Virus record (IMG/VR): IMGVR_UViG_3300032018_000006 | Span: 1 to 57,020 of that record | DNA from: a virus | Reading direction: 5' to 3' (one strand) | Length of the DNA: 57,020 nt | Shown here: piece by piece, positions 32,679-40,521 of the stretch | Layout of the letters: each line of letters opens with the position of its first letter | Numbering within the stretch: the first letter of the stretch is position 1 | Program-made: the position numbers and the translations under genes | Notes under the pieces: generated by a model | The model's database searches: none | What the model was told of the DNA's origin: nothing | The model's input: the letters and a program-made list of their open reading frames with translations, nothing else

Positions 32679-32833
32679 CCACGTTTGATTACCTATAATA
32701 ATTGTTTTATAGGTATTACCATCAACATCAGTAACAGAACCATAAACGATTGGCTTACTTGTTGTTTCATCCTCTTTTTTACAGGAAACAAACGCTAATA
32801 AAATAAGGCAATAAGTAAAAGTTTGTTTTTCAT
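32679..32833 (-). pseudogene. Out-of-frame signal peptide and N-terminus of the FISUMP lipoprotein
   Basis: Upstream of the previous gene the same frame reads LILLAFVSCKKEDETTSKP and then VYGSVTDVDGNTYKTIIIGN, a lipobox plus the usual FISUMP N-terminus, but has no start. A separate ATG at 32833 encodes MKNKLLLIA in another frame. Distance from ATG to the lipobox Cys codon is 50 bp, one base short of in-frame. A 1-bp deletion therefore separates signal peptide from lipobox. Confidence 0.7.
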
Positions 32834-32899
32834 GATTTGGGTTATAAGCTGATATTATTGGTTAAATTAGACTGCAATGTTCTTTTCTGAAAACCACAA

Positions 32900-33268
32900 C
32901 TAGCTTACTTTTTTATTGGCAAGTTCGCGGAGCAAGTCAATACACTCATTTTTACACTCAATAAGTTCTTTATTAAGCCTCGCTATTTCAGTATCCTTTT
33001 TCTTGCACTCAGGACATGTTCTTTTATACAATTGGGTTCCTTCTTCAACCTTATCAATTTCTGTTTGGCTCAAAAGCATGGGTTCTTTTCCTGTTTTTAG
33101 CCACTCAATATTTAAGTCTGGATATGCTTTTTCAATTTTATTCAAGCTCTTAAGGGTGATATTATCACCAACCTTATTCACAAACCCTCTGGAAAGTCCA
33201 GCTTTTGTTTCAAATTTCAGTTGACCTATTCCTAAATAGGCTAAATATTCTACTAATCTTTCCTTCAT
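32900..33268 (-). CDS. XRE-family repressor (CI-like)
   Basis: A 122-residue protein. Residues 1-65 form a helix-turn-helix with the Bacteroidota XRE pattern (LVEYLAYLGIGQLKFETKAG, SRGFVNKV, LNKIEKAYPDLNIEWLKTGK). A Cys-x2-Cys motif (CPEC) and a coiled coil at the C-terminus probably dimerise it. It is divergent from the plus-strand gene at 33330, and an 18-bp inverted repeat lies between them. It is the best candidate for the lysogeny repressor acting on the three operators. Confidence 0.82.
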   Translation of the reverse strand: MKERLVEYLAYLGIGQLKFETKAGLSRGFVNKVGDNITLKSLNKIEKAYPDLNIEWLKTGKEPMLLSQTEIDKVEEGTQLYKRTCPECKKKDTEIARLNKELIECKNECIDLLRELANKKVS

Positions 33269-33283
33269 CTATTTATTTGAATT

Positions 33284-33301
33284 TACGGAACACATACCGT
33301 A
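33284..33301. promoter_or_regulatory. Operator O1 (TACGG-N8-CCGTA)
   Basis: An 18-bp inverted repeat, TACGGAACACATACCGTA. Its last two bases are the first two of the promoter box TATATTTG (33300-33307), so a bound repressor would block that promoter. Confidence 0.8.
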
Positions 33302-33307
33302 TATTTG
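33300..33307 (+). promoter_or_regulatory. Plus-strand promoter box near the switch
   Basis: TATATTTG, followed by CC, matches the Bacteroidota -7 consensus. It lies 22 bp before the ATG at 33330 and overlaps operator O1. Confidence 0.75.
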
Positions 33308-33329
33308 CCTAAACTCTAAATCAAATCAC

Positions 33330-33635
33330 ATGAAAATCAAAATCACAGTTAGCCGCGAAGAACTCGAAAAACAAGTTGAATCGTACTTTGTAAAAAGCTA
33401 CTCACAATGGGTTGATTTCGCCTGTTTTCACAACAAAAAAGCAGCAATCAAACTCGATGTTCCTGATCTTATTTTTAATGCCAAAATGAAAGTATTTAAG
33501 CTTAAGAATAAGGAAATAGCTAGCTTATTGTACTCAAAACGTTTCACTTATATTCAACTTCACATCTTCGTACTTCGATACATCAAAGATTCATTTCTGA
33601 CTAATCATCAGACTTCTCGTCAAAATCCTTCTTAA
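33330..33635 (+). CDS. Early protein beside the repressor, unknown
   Basis: A 101-residue basic protein (MKIKITVSREELEKQVESYF) divergent from the repressor and driven by the operator-controlled promoter at 33300. It has a helical, Lys/Phe-rich sequence and no recognised domain. Its last 35 bp overlap the convergent minus-strand gene at 33601. Being the first operator-controlled gene, it could be an anti-repressor or early regulator. Confidence 0.6.
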   Translation: MKIKITVSREELEKQVESYFVKSYSQWVDFACFHNKKAAIKLDVPDLIFNAKMKVFKLKNKEIASLLYSKRFTYIQLHIFVLRYIKDSFLTNHQTSRQNPS

Positions 33636-33810
33636 ATCCTTTAAAGTTTTCGTCTATCTGCTTCAACAAACGATAGACTTCTTTAAGTAGATTATAATTC
33701 TCATCCTCCAATAGCGCTATGGCTTGCATCATAGCGCTATTTTTTGTGAATAATTCACTTACCTGAGCTCTCAGGCCGTCAATAGTCCTGTCTTTTTCAA
33801 ATTCATCCAT
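33601..33810 (-). CDS. Small coiled-coil protein in the switch region
   Basis: A 69-residue protein (MDEFEKDRTIDGLRAQVSEL) with a long heptad-repeat helix (LLEDENYNLLKEVYRLLKQI) and an acidic end. Its layout resembles the protein at 30521. It overlaps the convergent early gene by 35 bp and faces operator O2 from its upstream side. Confidence 0.55.
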   Translation of the reverse strand: MDEFEKDRTIDGLRAQVSELFTKNSAMMQAIALLEDENYNLLKEVYRLLKQIDENFKGFKKDFDEKSDD

Positions 33811-33864
33811 GATTTAGTTTTTAATTGTTTGTTTTTCAGTTAGTTGAAAAATAATATTGTTTTT

Positions 33865-33882
33865 TACGGAAAATATTCTGTA
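33865..33882. promoter_or_regulatory. Operator O2 (TACGG-N8-CTGTA)
   Basis: TACGGAAAATATTCTGTA, an 18-bp inverted repeat with one mismatch to the consensus. It is centred exactly 30 bp from O3 (about three helical turns), allowing cooperative binding. Confidence 0.75.
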
Positions 33883-33894
33883 TTTATTTGTTTT

Positions 33895-33912
33895 TACGGT
33901 ATACACACCGTA
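33895..33912. promoter_or_regulatory. Operator O3 (TACGG-N8-CCGTA)
   Basis: TACGGTATACACACCGTA, an 18-bp inverted repeat. Like O1, its last TA begins a promoter box (TATATTTA, 33911-33918) that faces the Cro-like gene. Confidence 0.8.
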
Positions 33913-33918
33913 TATTTA
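33911..33918 (+). promoter_or_regulatory. Plus-strand promoter box for the Cro-like operon
   Basis: TATATTTA, one base off the TAnnTTTG consensus, overlaps operator O3 and lies 76 bp before the Cro-like gene start. Confidence 0.6.
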
Positions 33919-33933
33919 CATCATTATTAAACT

Positions 33934-33987
33934 ATGTCGCAATTCAAAGTAAGCGCAAAAAAATTAATCAATAAAGATAAAAATTAA
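33934..33987 (+). CDS. Possible 17-residue leader peptide
   Basis: A short frame, MSQFKVSAKKLINKDKN, starts 16 bp after the promoter box and stops 6 bp before the Cro-like gene. Lys-rich and basic. It could be a leader peptide or chance; length gives little evidence. Confidence 0.3.
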   Translation: MSQFKVSAKKLINKDKN

Positions 33988-33993
33988 TCCATT

Positions 33994-34245
33994 ATGGAAA
34001 AGGCAGACATTGAAAAATTAAACAGCCAGTTAAAAAAAGGAGATAAAAAAGAAATCTCACGTCTGGCAGGGCTTTCAGCGGTTACTCTCAATAAATTCTT
34101 CAAGGGCAAGGAAGACCGTATTGCCGAACAAAATGTGACAAAGATTCTGGAGGCGGCAGCGATTGTGATCAAAAATCGTGAAAAGCTGAAAAAGAAGAAT
34201 GAAGCAATAAATCAGGCAATTCTTAATTCAACCCTAAAAGTCTAA
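33994..34245 (+). CDS. Cro-like helix-turn-helix protein
   Basis: An 83-residue basic protein (MEKADIEKLNSQLKKGDKKE) with a helix-turn-helix over residues ~18-50 (ISRLAGLSAVTLNKFFKGKE) and a long charged helix after it. It is the first substantial gene behind operator O3, opposite the repressor gene, the position of a Cro-type early regulator. Confidence 0.68.
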   Translation: MEKADIEKLNSQLKKGDKKEISRLAGLSAVTLNKFFKGKEDRIAEQNVTKILEAAAIVIKNREKLKKKNEAINQAILNSTLKV

Positions 34246-34248
34246 GCC

Positions 34249-34422
34249 ATGTCACAGACCAGAAATCAAATCAGCAAAGAAACTCAGGCAAAATTTGACG
34301 AATTAGTTAAAGACCCTGAGTTTGTAAAGTTTGCAGTGTTCCAGTTCAAGCCACAAACCCAAGGGCAAAAGAATCTGGTTGGATATGCTATTCACCGTCA
34401 TTTCCAAATCAAAACCAACTAA
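34249..34422 (+). CDS. Small early protein (57 residues)
   Basis: The ATG lies 3 bp after the Cro-like stop. The protein (MSQTRNQISKETQAKFDELV ... HFQIKTN) is basic and helical with no recognised domain. Tight spacing supports expression in the same operon. Confidence 0.55.
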   Translation: MSQTRNQISKETQAKFDELVKDPEFVKFAVFQFKPQTQGQKNLVGYAIHRHFQIKTN

Positions 34423-34440
34423 CCCCAAATACTTAACAGC

Positions 34441-34833
34441 ATGAACTCATTTGAAAACATTATCACCAAAATTGAAAATGGCGGGCTTCCGTATGCTACT
34501 GGTTTACATTTCTCTCAAGCACAGATCAACGAAATAGAAACTTTACTTGAGAGCCGCAAAACAGAAATCGACAACTATTTCAACAACCATATCAGGCCAA
34601 AGCTCGACCAATCCGAGAACACAGACCGCGAACTTCGCAAATGGGTACTGACTTTTGAACACTCATACTCTGAACGGATACTCGATGCAATCGAATTTCT
34701 GAAAGGGTGCGAAGACCTCGCCAAAGGCAAAGAACTCTGGTTAATGTTTCGCGGCAAGAATCAGGAGAAGCTTCGCGCGATGCAAGATTTCATCGAGACT
34801 GGGTCTGAGGCTTCGCTAGTAAAAGGCCTATAA
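34441..34833 (+). CDS. Unknown early protein
   Basis: A 130-residue acidic, helical protein (MNSFENIITKIENGGLPYAT), 18 bp after the previous gene. The middle (NYFNNHIRPKLDQSENTDRE) suggests a helical bundle. It carries no known motif. Its last 44 bp overlap the convergent FlbD-like gene at 34790. Confidence 0.55.
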   Translation: MNSFENIITKIENGGLPYATGLHFSQAQINEIETLLESRKTEIDNYFNNHIRPKLDQSENTDRELRKWVLTFEHSYSERILDAIEFLKGCEDLAKGKELWLMFRGKNQEKLRAMQDFIETGSEASLVKGL

Positions 34834-35053
34834 CCGTAGCGTAATCCTGATCAACATCAATCGTAAGGCAATTAGGTATGATGATCTCGAATACAGGAGC
34901 TGCTGACGAAGGCTTACGTTCAAGGTATTGGTACTGGTTTATTCTTAACTCAGTCTGTTCATCAGAAAACCCGGATATGGTAACTGAAATAACGTGATCG
35001 GCATTGACAAGGATGGGTTTTCCACCAGTTGTCAATTCAACAAATTTGCTCAT
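34790..35053 (-). CDS. FlbD-like small protein, second copy
   Basis: An 87-residue protein (MSKFVELTTGGKPILVNADH) similar in its first half to the 61-residue protein at 31845 (M-x-K-F-x-E-L-T, then INxxHI-like). The later part, FEIIIPNCLTIDVDQDYATV, continues the small-beta pattern. It overlaps the plus-strand gene at 34441 by 44 bp, tail to tail. Function unknown. Confidence 0.6.
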   Translation of the reverse strand: MSKFVELTTGGKPILVNADHVISVTISGFSDEQTELRINQYQYLERKPSSAAPVFEIIIPNCLTIDVDQDYATVIGLLLAKPQTQSR

Positions 35054-35179
35054 AGTGTTTAGTATTTAATCATTTAAAAGCAGGGAGGCGCTTCAAGTTT
35101 GGCGACCAACAGCGCCTCCCTTAGTTCAGTAAACAATTTTCAATAATTAATCAAAAATCATTATCCAAAAACCAAATAT

Positions 35180-35461
35180 ATGAAAAAACAGTCTGCAATT
35201 AAAAAAATCAGGCCAAATCTGGAAAATTTACCACTTACAGAGTATTACAGCACCCTGCCAGATGTTCGGAAAGTACCCAAAGGCACTTTTACCCACAAGT
35301 CAATCCTCCTTCATGCCATTTCACAAGCTGTCGGGAAGCCGGCTACAAGTATCCGCAGGTGGGTAGCCGGAACCGTACAACCAGCCCCAACAGAGAAGGC
35401 TCAAATAGCCAAAATCCTGAAGTGCTCAGTTGAATGCCTATTCCCTGTTAGCCATGAGTAA
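35180..35461 (+). CDS. HTH-type DNA-binding protein
   Basis: A 93-residue basic protein (MKKQSAIKKIRPNLENLPLT). The C-terminal half has an XRE-like helix-turn-helix (AISQAVGKPATSIRRWVAGT, then IAKILKCSVECLFP). It overlaps the next gene by 8 bp. A regulator of the early operon is likely. Confidence 0.62.
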   Translation: MKKQSAIKKIRPNLENLPLTEYYSTLPDVRKVPKGTFTHKSILLHAISQAVGKPATSIRRWVAGTVQPAPTEKAQIAKILKCSVECLFPVSHE

Positions 35462-36005
35462 CATCGAATTCTATATCACTCCAAAGGGAGACATCATGGT
35501 TCATGATCAGGAAGGTGTCCGTCAACTGAAAGAATCCGATCGGCAAAGCATCTCAGAATTACTTGCTAAAATTCAGGAATTCTATCCGGAATCAATTTCA
35601 GCTCTTTCAAAGATTTACGAGAAAAAGCGCCACAACATCCCTCATTATGAGTTTTGCATTGTCCGTCGCTTCATCAAATGTAACTGGGGCAAATTCGACA
35701 GTATCATAGATATTGACCAATTGGGAAACTTCAATTTCGAAGAGGTTGATTGTCCGCTACGTGGCGAATGTGCGCTTGAAGGGATCGTTTGCAGGCCAAA
35801 ATTCAACTCCAAGCTTTCTGATCGGGAACTGGAAATCATGCGCTACTTCTATGAAAACATGTCAGTAGAGGCTATTGCTTCAAAAATCTTCCTATCAGTT
35901 GAAACAGTCAAGACTCACAAGCGCAATGCTTTTAAGCGTGTAAAAGTACACTCACTATCCGAATTTTTCATTTACGCTAAAGACAATAATTTATTTGACA
36001 ATTGA
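35454..36005 (+). CDS. LuxR-type HTH regulator
   Basis: The start at 35454 (MSNIEFYITPKGDIMVHDQE) overlaps the preceding stop by 8 bp; 183 residues. Residues ~125-180 form a LuxR-type helix-turn-helix (LSDRELEIMRYFYENMSVEA, IFLSVETVKTHKRNAFKRVK). The middle has a Cys cluster (CPLRGECALEGIVC) that could bind metal. This design is common in Bacteroidota phages and probably controls later early genes. Confidence 0.72.
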   Translation: MSNIEFYITPKGDIMVHDQEGVRQLKESDRQSISELLAKIQEFYPESISALSKIYEKKRHNIPHYEFCIVRRFIKCNWGKFDSIIDIDQLGNFNFEEVDCPLRGECALEGIVCRPKFNSKLSDRELEIMRYFYENMSVEAIASKIFLSVETVKTHKRNAFKRVKVHSLSEFFIYAKDNNLFDN

Positions 36006-36080
36006 TAAACCCAATCAACTAAATAATCAATCACGCACAGCCCTGCAAAGCGTTGCAACGGTGTTAAAACATAGTCCAGC

Positions 36081-36097
36081 TCGCTTATCTCTATAAA
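36081..36097 (+). repeat. Intergenic repeat TCGCTTATCTCTATAAA, copy 3
   Basis: Identical to 30372-30388 over 17 bp, and to 28870-28881 over 12 bp. Lies between the LuxR-type gene and the gene at 36150. Confidence 0.55.
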
Positions 36098-36149
36098 GAC
36101 TCTAACAGTGCAAAGATTACCCAGTTAAAAATCAATCACAGTAAAAAAA

Positions 36150-36512
36150 ATGGAAAGAGAAGATATTGAAAATATTACAGCATTGATCGGAATTTGCATA
36201 ATCGACACGCTTTCGCGCCTCGACCTGATTACTGAAAATCTCAGCCAATCGAAAGCCCATGAAATTTATGGGAAAAAGAACATAGTAAAGTGGAGACAAT
36301 TAGGCTGGATTGTGGCATACGAAAGCGGTAATAAGACCTACGCAACAGTTTACTACAGGCGCTCAGAGTGCGAGAAAGCTATGCTGATGACCGAAGCAAG
36401 CGATAAACCCCGAAAGGGATTAAGGATAAATCAATTAATCGATTCACAAATCAAATCACATCACAATTATGAAAACAGTAAAAATCACAAAGCTATCCCT
36501 GCTAAACTTTAA
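36150..36512 (+). CDS. Unknown protein preceding the SbcC-like gene
   Basis: A 120-residue protein (MEREDIENITALIGICIIDT) with an N-terminal hydrophobic helix and basic C-terminus. The segment YGKKNIVKWRQLGWIVAYES resembles short winged-helix or excisionase-like DNA-binding domains common in Bacteroidota phages. Its stop overlaps the next gene start by 44 bp in another frame. Confidence 0.5.
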   Translation: MEREDIENITALIGICIIDTLSRLDLITENLSQSKAHEIYGKKNIVKWRQLGWIVAYESGNKTYATVYYRRSECEKAMLMTEASDKPRKGLRINQLIDSQIKSHHNYENSKNHKAIPAKL

Positions 36513-38412
36513 AGGGATCAAGAATTTCGAAATTGAGTTTAACGACTCAACCCGCATTTACGGAAGCAACAGAGCCGGAAAGACAACTCTGGTGGATGCT
36601 TTTACCTGGCTCCTTTTTGGAAAGGATTCAACCGACCGCAAAGATTTTAGCATCAAAACGCTCGATTCTGAAAACAGGGTAATTGAAAAGCTTGATCATG
36701 AAGTCACAGGTGTATTCGAAGTAAACAACGAAACTATTACCCTTCGCCGGGTTCTTCGCGAAAAATGGGTAACCCGCAGAGGTTCTGAAACGCCGGAAAT
36801 GCAAGGACATGAAACACTGTTTTTCTGGAATGACGTACCTCTTCAGGCCGGAGAATACCAGGCTAAGGTTGATTCAATCATTTCTGAGCAAACATTCAAT
36901 ATGATTACCTCACCGCTTTATTTCAACTCCTTAAAATGGCAGGACAGGCGCAATATCCTCACTACGATTGCCGGAAATGTTTCAGATAGTGATATCGCTG
37001 GTACCAGAAAAGATTTTCAGGATCTGCTCGCAGTGATGGGAAGTAAGTCACTCGAAGAATACAAAAAGGAGCTGGCAGCCAAAAAGAAAAAGCTGAAGGA
37101 CGAATTAACACTCATTCCTGCCCGAATCGCTGAACTGGATCACAATACTCCGGAAGCTAAGGACTGGAAGATTATTCAGGACGAAATTGATATTCTGAAC
37201 AACCAGATTGAAGCAATTGACAGTCAGATTGCAGATTCATCCAAAGGGCATGAGGCTTACTATCAGGAAAAACAAAACAGGCTCCGGAAGATCAACGATC
37301 TGAAAACAAAGATTTCGGACATTGAATATAAGGGTCGCCAGGCTTTCAGCGCTCAGGTCAATGACAAACAGGCAGCTATTGAGAATGCAAAACGCCGGAT
37401 TAGCGATTTCAACTTCAGAAAATCAGATTCAGTAAAAGAACTGGAAACCCTCCAGACCAGCATCGAGATTTTTAAGGCTGAACAAAACAAGCTGCGTGAT
37501 GAATGGGGTAAAGTGAACGAGGAAGAAATGCCGGAAGTAAAAGCTGGTGATTGCACTTGCTATGCTTGTGGACAGGCTCTTCCGGAAGATCAACTTCAAT
37601 CAAAAAAATCTCATGCTCTCACAAAATTCAATGCCGATAAAGACAAGCGTTTGACCTCTATCAGGGCTGAAGGTTTGGCTATCAATCCACGCATTGAAAA
37701 ACTGGAAAAGCAGATTGAGGAAATTAAAGGTACTGACTACGATAAACTGATTTCTGATCAACAGGAAATCGTTCGTACTTGGGAAGCAAAAGAAGTTAAA
37801 AGCATTCAGGCTTTGCTTGCCGACAATACCGAATACCATCAGATAGTAAAAGACCTTAACGAACTCGAATCAACTCCTGAAGCAGAAATGGCTCCTGTTG
37901 ACAATACCAGCCTTAAACTGAAGAAATCGGGCTATGCTTCACGCATTGACGAATTGAAAAGACAGTTATCAGCAAAGGATCAAATCGAACAGGCAAAGAA
38001 CCGGAGAAATGAGCTTTCAGCACAGGAAAAAGAGTTTGCTACTCAATTGGCAGGGTTCGAAAAATCAGAATTCATCATTTCCGAATTTACCAAGGCTAAA
38101 GTTGACATCCTGGAATCACGGATCAACAACATGTTCTCAGGTGTCAGATTCCGGTTATTCGACACCCAAATTAATGGAGGACTGGTTGAATGTTGCGATG
38201 CGATTGTGAATGGCGTTCCGTGGCTCGATGTTAACAGCGCAGACAAGATCAATTCCGGCATCTCAATCATCAACGTTCTTTCTGCCCATTATGGTCAAAC
38301 GGCTCCTATCTGGTTGGACAATGCTGAGGGAGTTACAGATATCCTTAAAACAGATTCTCAACTAATCGAATTGTATGTTTCGGCTGATGATAAAACTTTA
38401 AGAATCGCATAA
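36469..38412 (+). CDS. SbcC/Rad50-like ATPase with zinc-hook-like motif
   Basis: A 647-residue SMC-like ATPase. The N-terminal segment LLNFKGIKNFEIEFNDSTRI leads to Walker A YGSNRAGKTTLVDAF (~residues 32-46). Long coiled coils flank a CYACGQ motif (residues ~364-369), like the zinc hook of Rad50/SbcC. The C-terminal part has a signature-like SADKINSGISIINVLS and Walker B PIWLDNAEGVTD. It lacks a fused nuclease, so a partner is expected; the MBL-fold protein or RecT nearby are candidates. It would bridge or process DNA ends during phage recombination. Confidence 0.82.
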   Translation: MKTVKITKLSLLNFKGIKNFEIEFNDSTRIYGSNRAGKTTLVDAFTWLLFGKDSTDRKDFSIKTLDSENRVIEKLDHEVTGVFEVNNETITLRRVLREKWVTRRGSETPEMQGHETLFFWNDVPLQAGEYQAKVDSIISEQTFNMITSPLYFNSLKWQDRRNILTTIAGNVSDSDIAGTRKDFQDLLAVMGSKSLEEYKKELAAKKKKLKDELTLIPARIAELDHNTPEAKDWKIIQDEIDILNNQIEAIDSQIADSSKGHEAYYQEKQNRLRKINDLKTKISDIEYKGRQAFSAQVNDKQAAIENAKRRISDFNFRKSDSVKELETLQTSIEIFKAEQNKLRDEWGKVNEEEMPEVKAGDCTCYACGQALPEDQLQSKKSHALTKFNADKDKRLTSIRAEGLAINPRIEKLEKQIEEIKGTDYDKLISDQQEIVRTWEAKEVKSIQALLADNTEYHQIVKDLNELESTPEAEMAPVDNTSLKLKKSGYASRIDELKRQLSAKDQIEQAKNRRNELSAQEKEFATQLAGFEKSEFIISEFTKAKVDILESRINNMFSGVRFRLFDTQINGGLVECCDAIVNGVPWLDVNSADKINSGISIINVLSAHYGQTAPIWLDNAEGVTDILKTDSQLIELYVSADDKTLRIA

Positions 38413-38438
38413 TCACTCACTTTAAAATCATAATCACA

Positions 38439-39353
38439 ATGACACAGCAAAGTAACACACCGGCAACAATTGCTAGTATTCAGCAATTTAGTTTTTTCAA
38501 TCCTGAACAATTTGCCACGATGCAACGGGTAGCAACCATGTTTTGCAATAGCGAGTTGGTTCCAGATATGTACAGGGTAACAGCTGATAATCCAAAGGAA
38601 AAAGCAATCGCCAACTGCATCATAGCAATTGACATTGCAAACCGGATTGGTGCAAATATCCTGATGGTAATGCAGAATCTGGTTATCATTTACGGTCGTC
38701 CTTCATGGAGTTCAAAGTTTCTGATCGCTACTGTAAACACCTGTGGCCGATTTGATACACTGAAATACAAATTCAAAGAACTTGGAGAGCTGAAAGACTT
38801 CAAATACACCGAGTATGAAACAACTTGGGAAAAACAACCAGACGGTAAAAGCAAAAAAATATCAAAGGTTGTCAATAAGGTTCTTCCAGGTATTACAAAA
38901 AATATTGAATGCATTGCCTACACATCTGCAAAGGGTTCTGATGAAGTTCTTGAAAGTGCACCTATATCTGTTGAAATTGCAATTAACGAAGGATGGTACA
39001 CAAAAAAAGGTTCTAAATGGCAGAGCATACCAATTCAGATGCTGATGTATCGTGCAGCATCATTCTGGACTTCGGCCTATGCCCCAGAGCTTTCTATGGG
39101 AATGAAAACGGAAGATGAAGTTCGGGACATTGAAGATATACCCTACGAGGATGTAACTGAGTCAGCAAAAAAAGAACAGGCAGCTAAGGCCAATAAAAAG
39201 GAAATTTCAATCGATGATCCTGAAGGTGGAAAAGAAGCTACTGAACCGAAACTGGAAGAGCAACCTATCCAGCAACCTGCTGAAGAGAAAAAAGAGGAAG
39301 CTGCTCCAGAAGTTAAAGAAGATCCAAAACCAAAAGCTAATCCAGGATTCTGA
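38439..39353 (+). CDS. recT: RecT-family single-strand annealing recombinase
   Basis: A 304-residue protein. The core (FATMQRVATMFCNSELVPDM, IANRIGANILMVMQNLVIIY, GRPSWSSKFLIATVN, LMYRAASFWTSAYAPELSMG) matches RecT. The C-terminus from ~235 is a Lys/Glu/Pro-rich tail likely disordered. It anneals complementary single strands, working with an exonuclease; here the SbcC-like and MBL-fold genes flank it. Its stop overlaps the next start by 1 bp. Confidence 0.88.
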   Translation: MTQQSNTPATIASIQQFSFFNPEQFATMQRVATMFCNSELVPDMYRVTADNPKEKAIANCIIAIDIANRIGANILMVMQNLVIIYGRPSWSSKFLIATVNTCGRFDTLKYKFKELGELKDFKYTEYETTWEKQPDGKSKKISKVVNKVLPGITKNIECIAYTSAKGSDEVLESAPISVEIAINEGWYTKKGSKWQSIPIQMLMYRAASFWTSAYAPELSMGMKTEDEVRDIEDIPYEDVTESAKKEQAAKANKKEISIDDPEGGKEATEPKLEEQPIQQPAEEKKEEAAPEVKEDPKPKANPGF

Positions 39354-40087
39354 TGATACTAAAGGTCCTTGGAAGTTCGAGTAAGGGTAACAGTTATATC
39401 CTTGAATCTGAAAGTCAGGTACTGGTTATTGAAGCCGGTATCAGACTTTCAGAAGTCAAAAAGGCAATTGGGTTTGATGTGAATAAGATCGTTGGATGTT
39501 TGATCAGCCACGAACACGGAGACCATGCAGCTTACATCAATGATTTCACGAAATCGGCTATCGATGTATTCTGCTCCAGGGGAACTGCTTCAAATTTCAA
39601 TGTAAGTCACCGGCTTCATAAGATTGCATCCGGAACAGCTATTCAAATAGGCGAATTTAAAGTACTTCCTTTTGACGTCGTTCACGATGCTGCTGAACCA
39701 TTTGGATTTTTGATCAATCATCCTGAGTCTGGAAACATCCTGTTTTTGACTGATACCTTTTACTCTGAATTTACTTTCCGGGACCTGAATAACATCATTA
39801 TTGAAGTGAACTATGACCTGGCTATTCTGGAAGCAAATATCAAATCAGGAAGAGTCAGCCCTTCTATTCGCAACAGGATTGTAACCTCTCACATGAGCCT
39901 GCAAACGGCAAAAGAACTGCTCTCTGCTAATGATCTGTCCAAGGTTAATAATATCGTTCTCATTCATCTGTCGGACGGAAACAGCGATACAATTAGCTTC
40001 AAAAAAGAGATTGAAGGATCAACAGGAAAGACAATTACTGTTGCTGACGGAGGATCTGAAATTTTACTCAACAAAACACCTTTCTAA
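39353..40087 (+). CDS. MBL-fold metallo-hydrolase (probable nuclease)
   Basis: A 244-residue metallo-beta-lactamase-fold protein. It carries the metal-binding motif SHEHGDH (residues ~52-58), preceded by GSSSKGNSYILES, and later TDT (~residue 132), TSHMSLQTAKE and HLSDGNSD near the end. This form is usual for phage and YycJ-type proteins acting as 5' exonucleases. Coupled to RecT, it may supply the resected ends. Confidence 0.82.
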   Translation: MILKVLGSSSKGNSYILESESQVLVIEAGIRLSEVKKAIGFDVNKIVGCLISHEHGDHAAYINDFTKSAIDVFCSRGTASNFNVSHRLHKIASGTAIQIGEFKVLPFDVVHDAAEPFGFLINHPESGNILFLTDTFYSEFTFRDLNNIIIEVNYDLAILEANIKSGRVSPSIRNRIVTSHMSLQTAKELLSANDLSKVNNIVLIHLSDGNSDTISFKKEIEGSTGKTITVADGGSEILLNKTPF

Positions 40088-40089
40088 AC

Positions 40090-40518
40090 ATGATAATCAA
40101 AGAAATATTTTACGGCATAAAATGCGATCGTTGTGGTTGCTACAACGAATCAGGTGATTATAAATTTTATATGGAGGAATCACAAGCTGTTGAAAATGCT
40201 ATGGACGATGAATGGAACACAACAATTCAGGATAATCATTATTGCCCGAATTGCTACACTATAAATGAGGACACCGAAGAAATAACCATTAAACCTCCGT
40301 TCCCTGAATCTGTAAAGCGAATTGAAAAATTCATCGACACGATAACCAGAAATTGCGCTGAAGTTTACGAAAAAGAAGATCGTTTTGAAATTGAATTCAA
40401 TGAACATTTTCCGCTTGATACAGCTGCTCAAAACTGGATTACTACCTCTTACCCAGTAGCTATCGAACGAATTCCGCTAAGACGTGGAAATAAAATCCTT
40501 ATCACAATCAGAAAGTAA
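40090..40518 (+). CDS. Zinc-ribbon-like protein
   Basis: A 142-residue protein with CDRC near the N-terminus and CPNC at ~residue 54, a four-Cys zinc-ribbon layout. The rest is acidic (NEDTEEITIKPPFPESVKRI) with a basic end. It starts 3 bp after the MBL gene. Probably DNA- or protein-binding within the recombination set; no specific family. Confidence 0.55.
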   Translation: MIIKEIFYGIKCDRCGCYNESGDYKFYMEESQAVENAMDDEWNTTIQDNHYCPNCYTINEDTEEITIKPPFPESVKRIEKFIDTITRNCAEVYEKEDRFEIEFNEHFPLDTAAQNWITTSYPVAIERIPLRRGNKILITIRK

Positions 40519-40521
40519 GCC

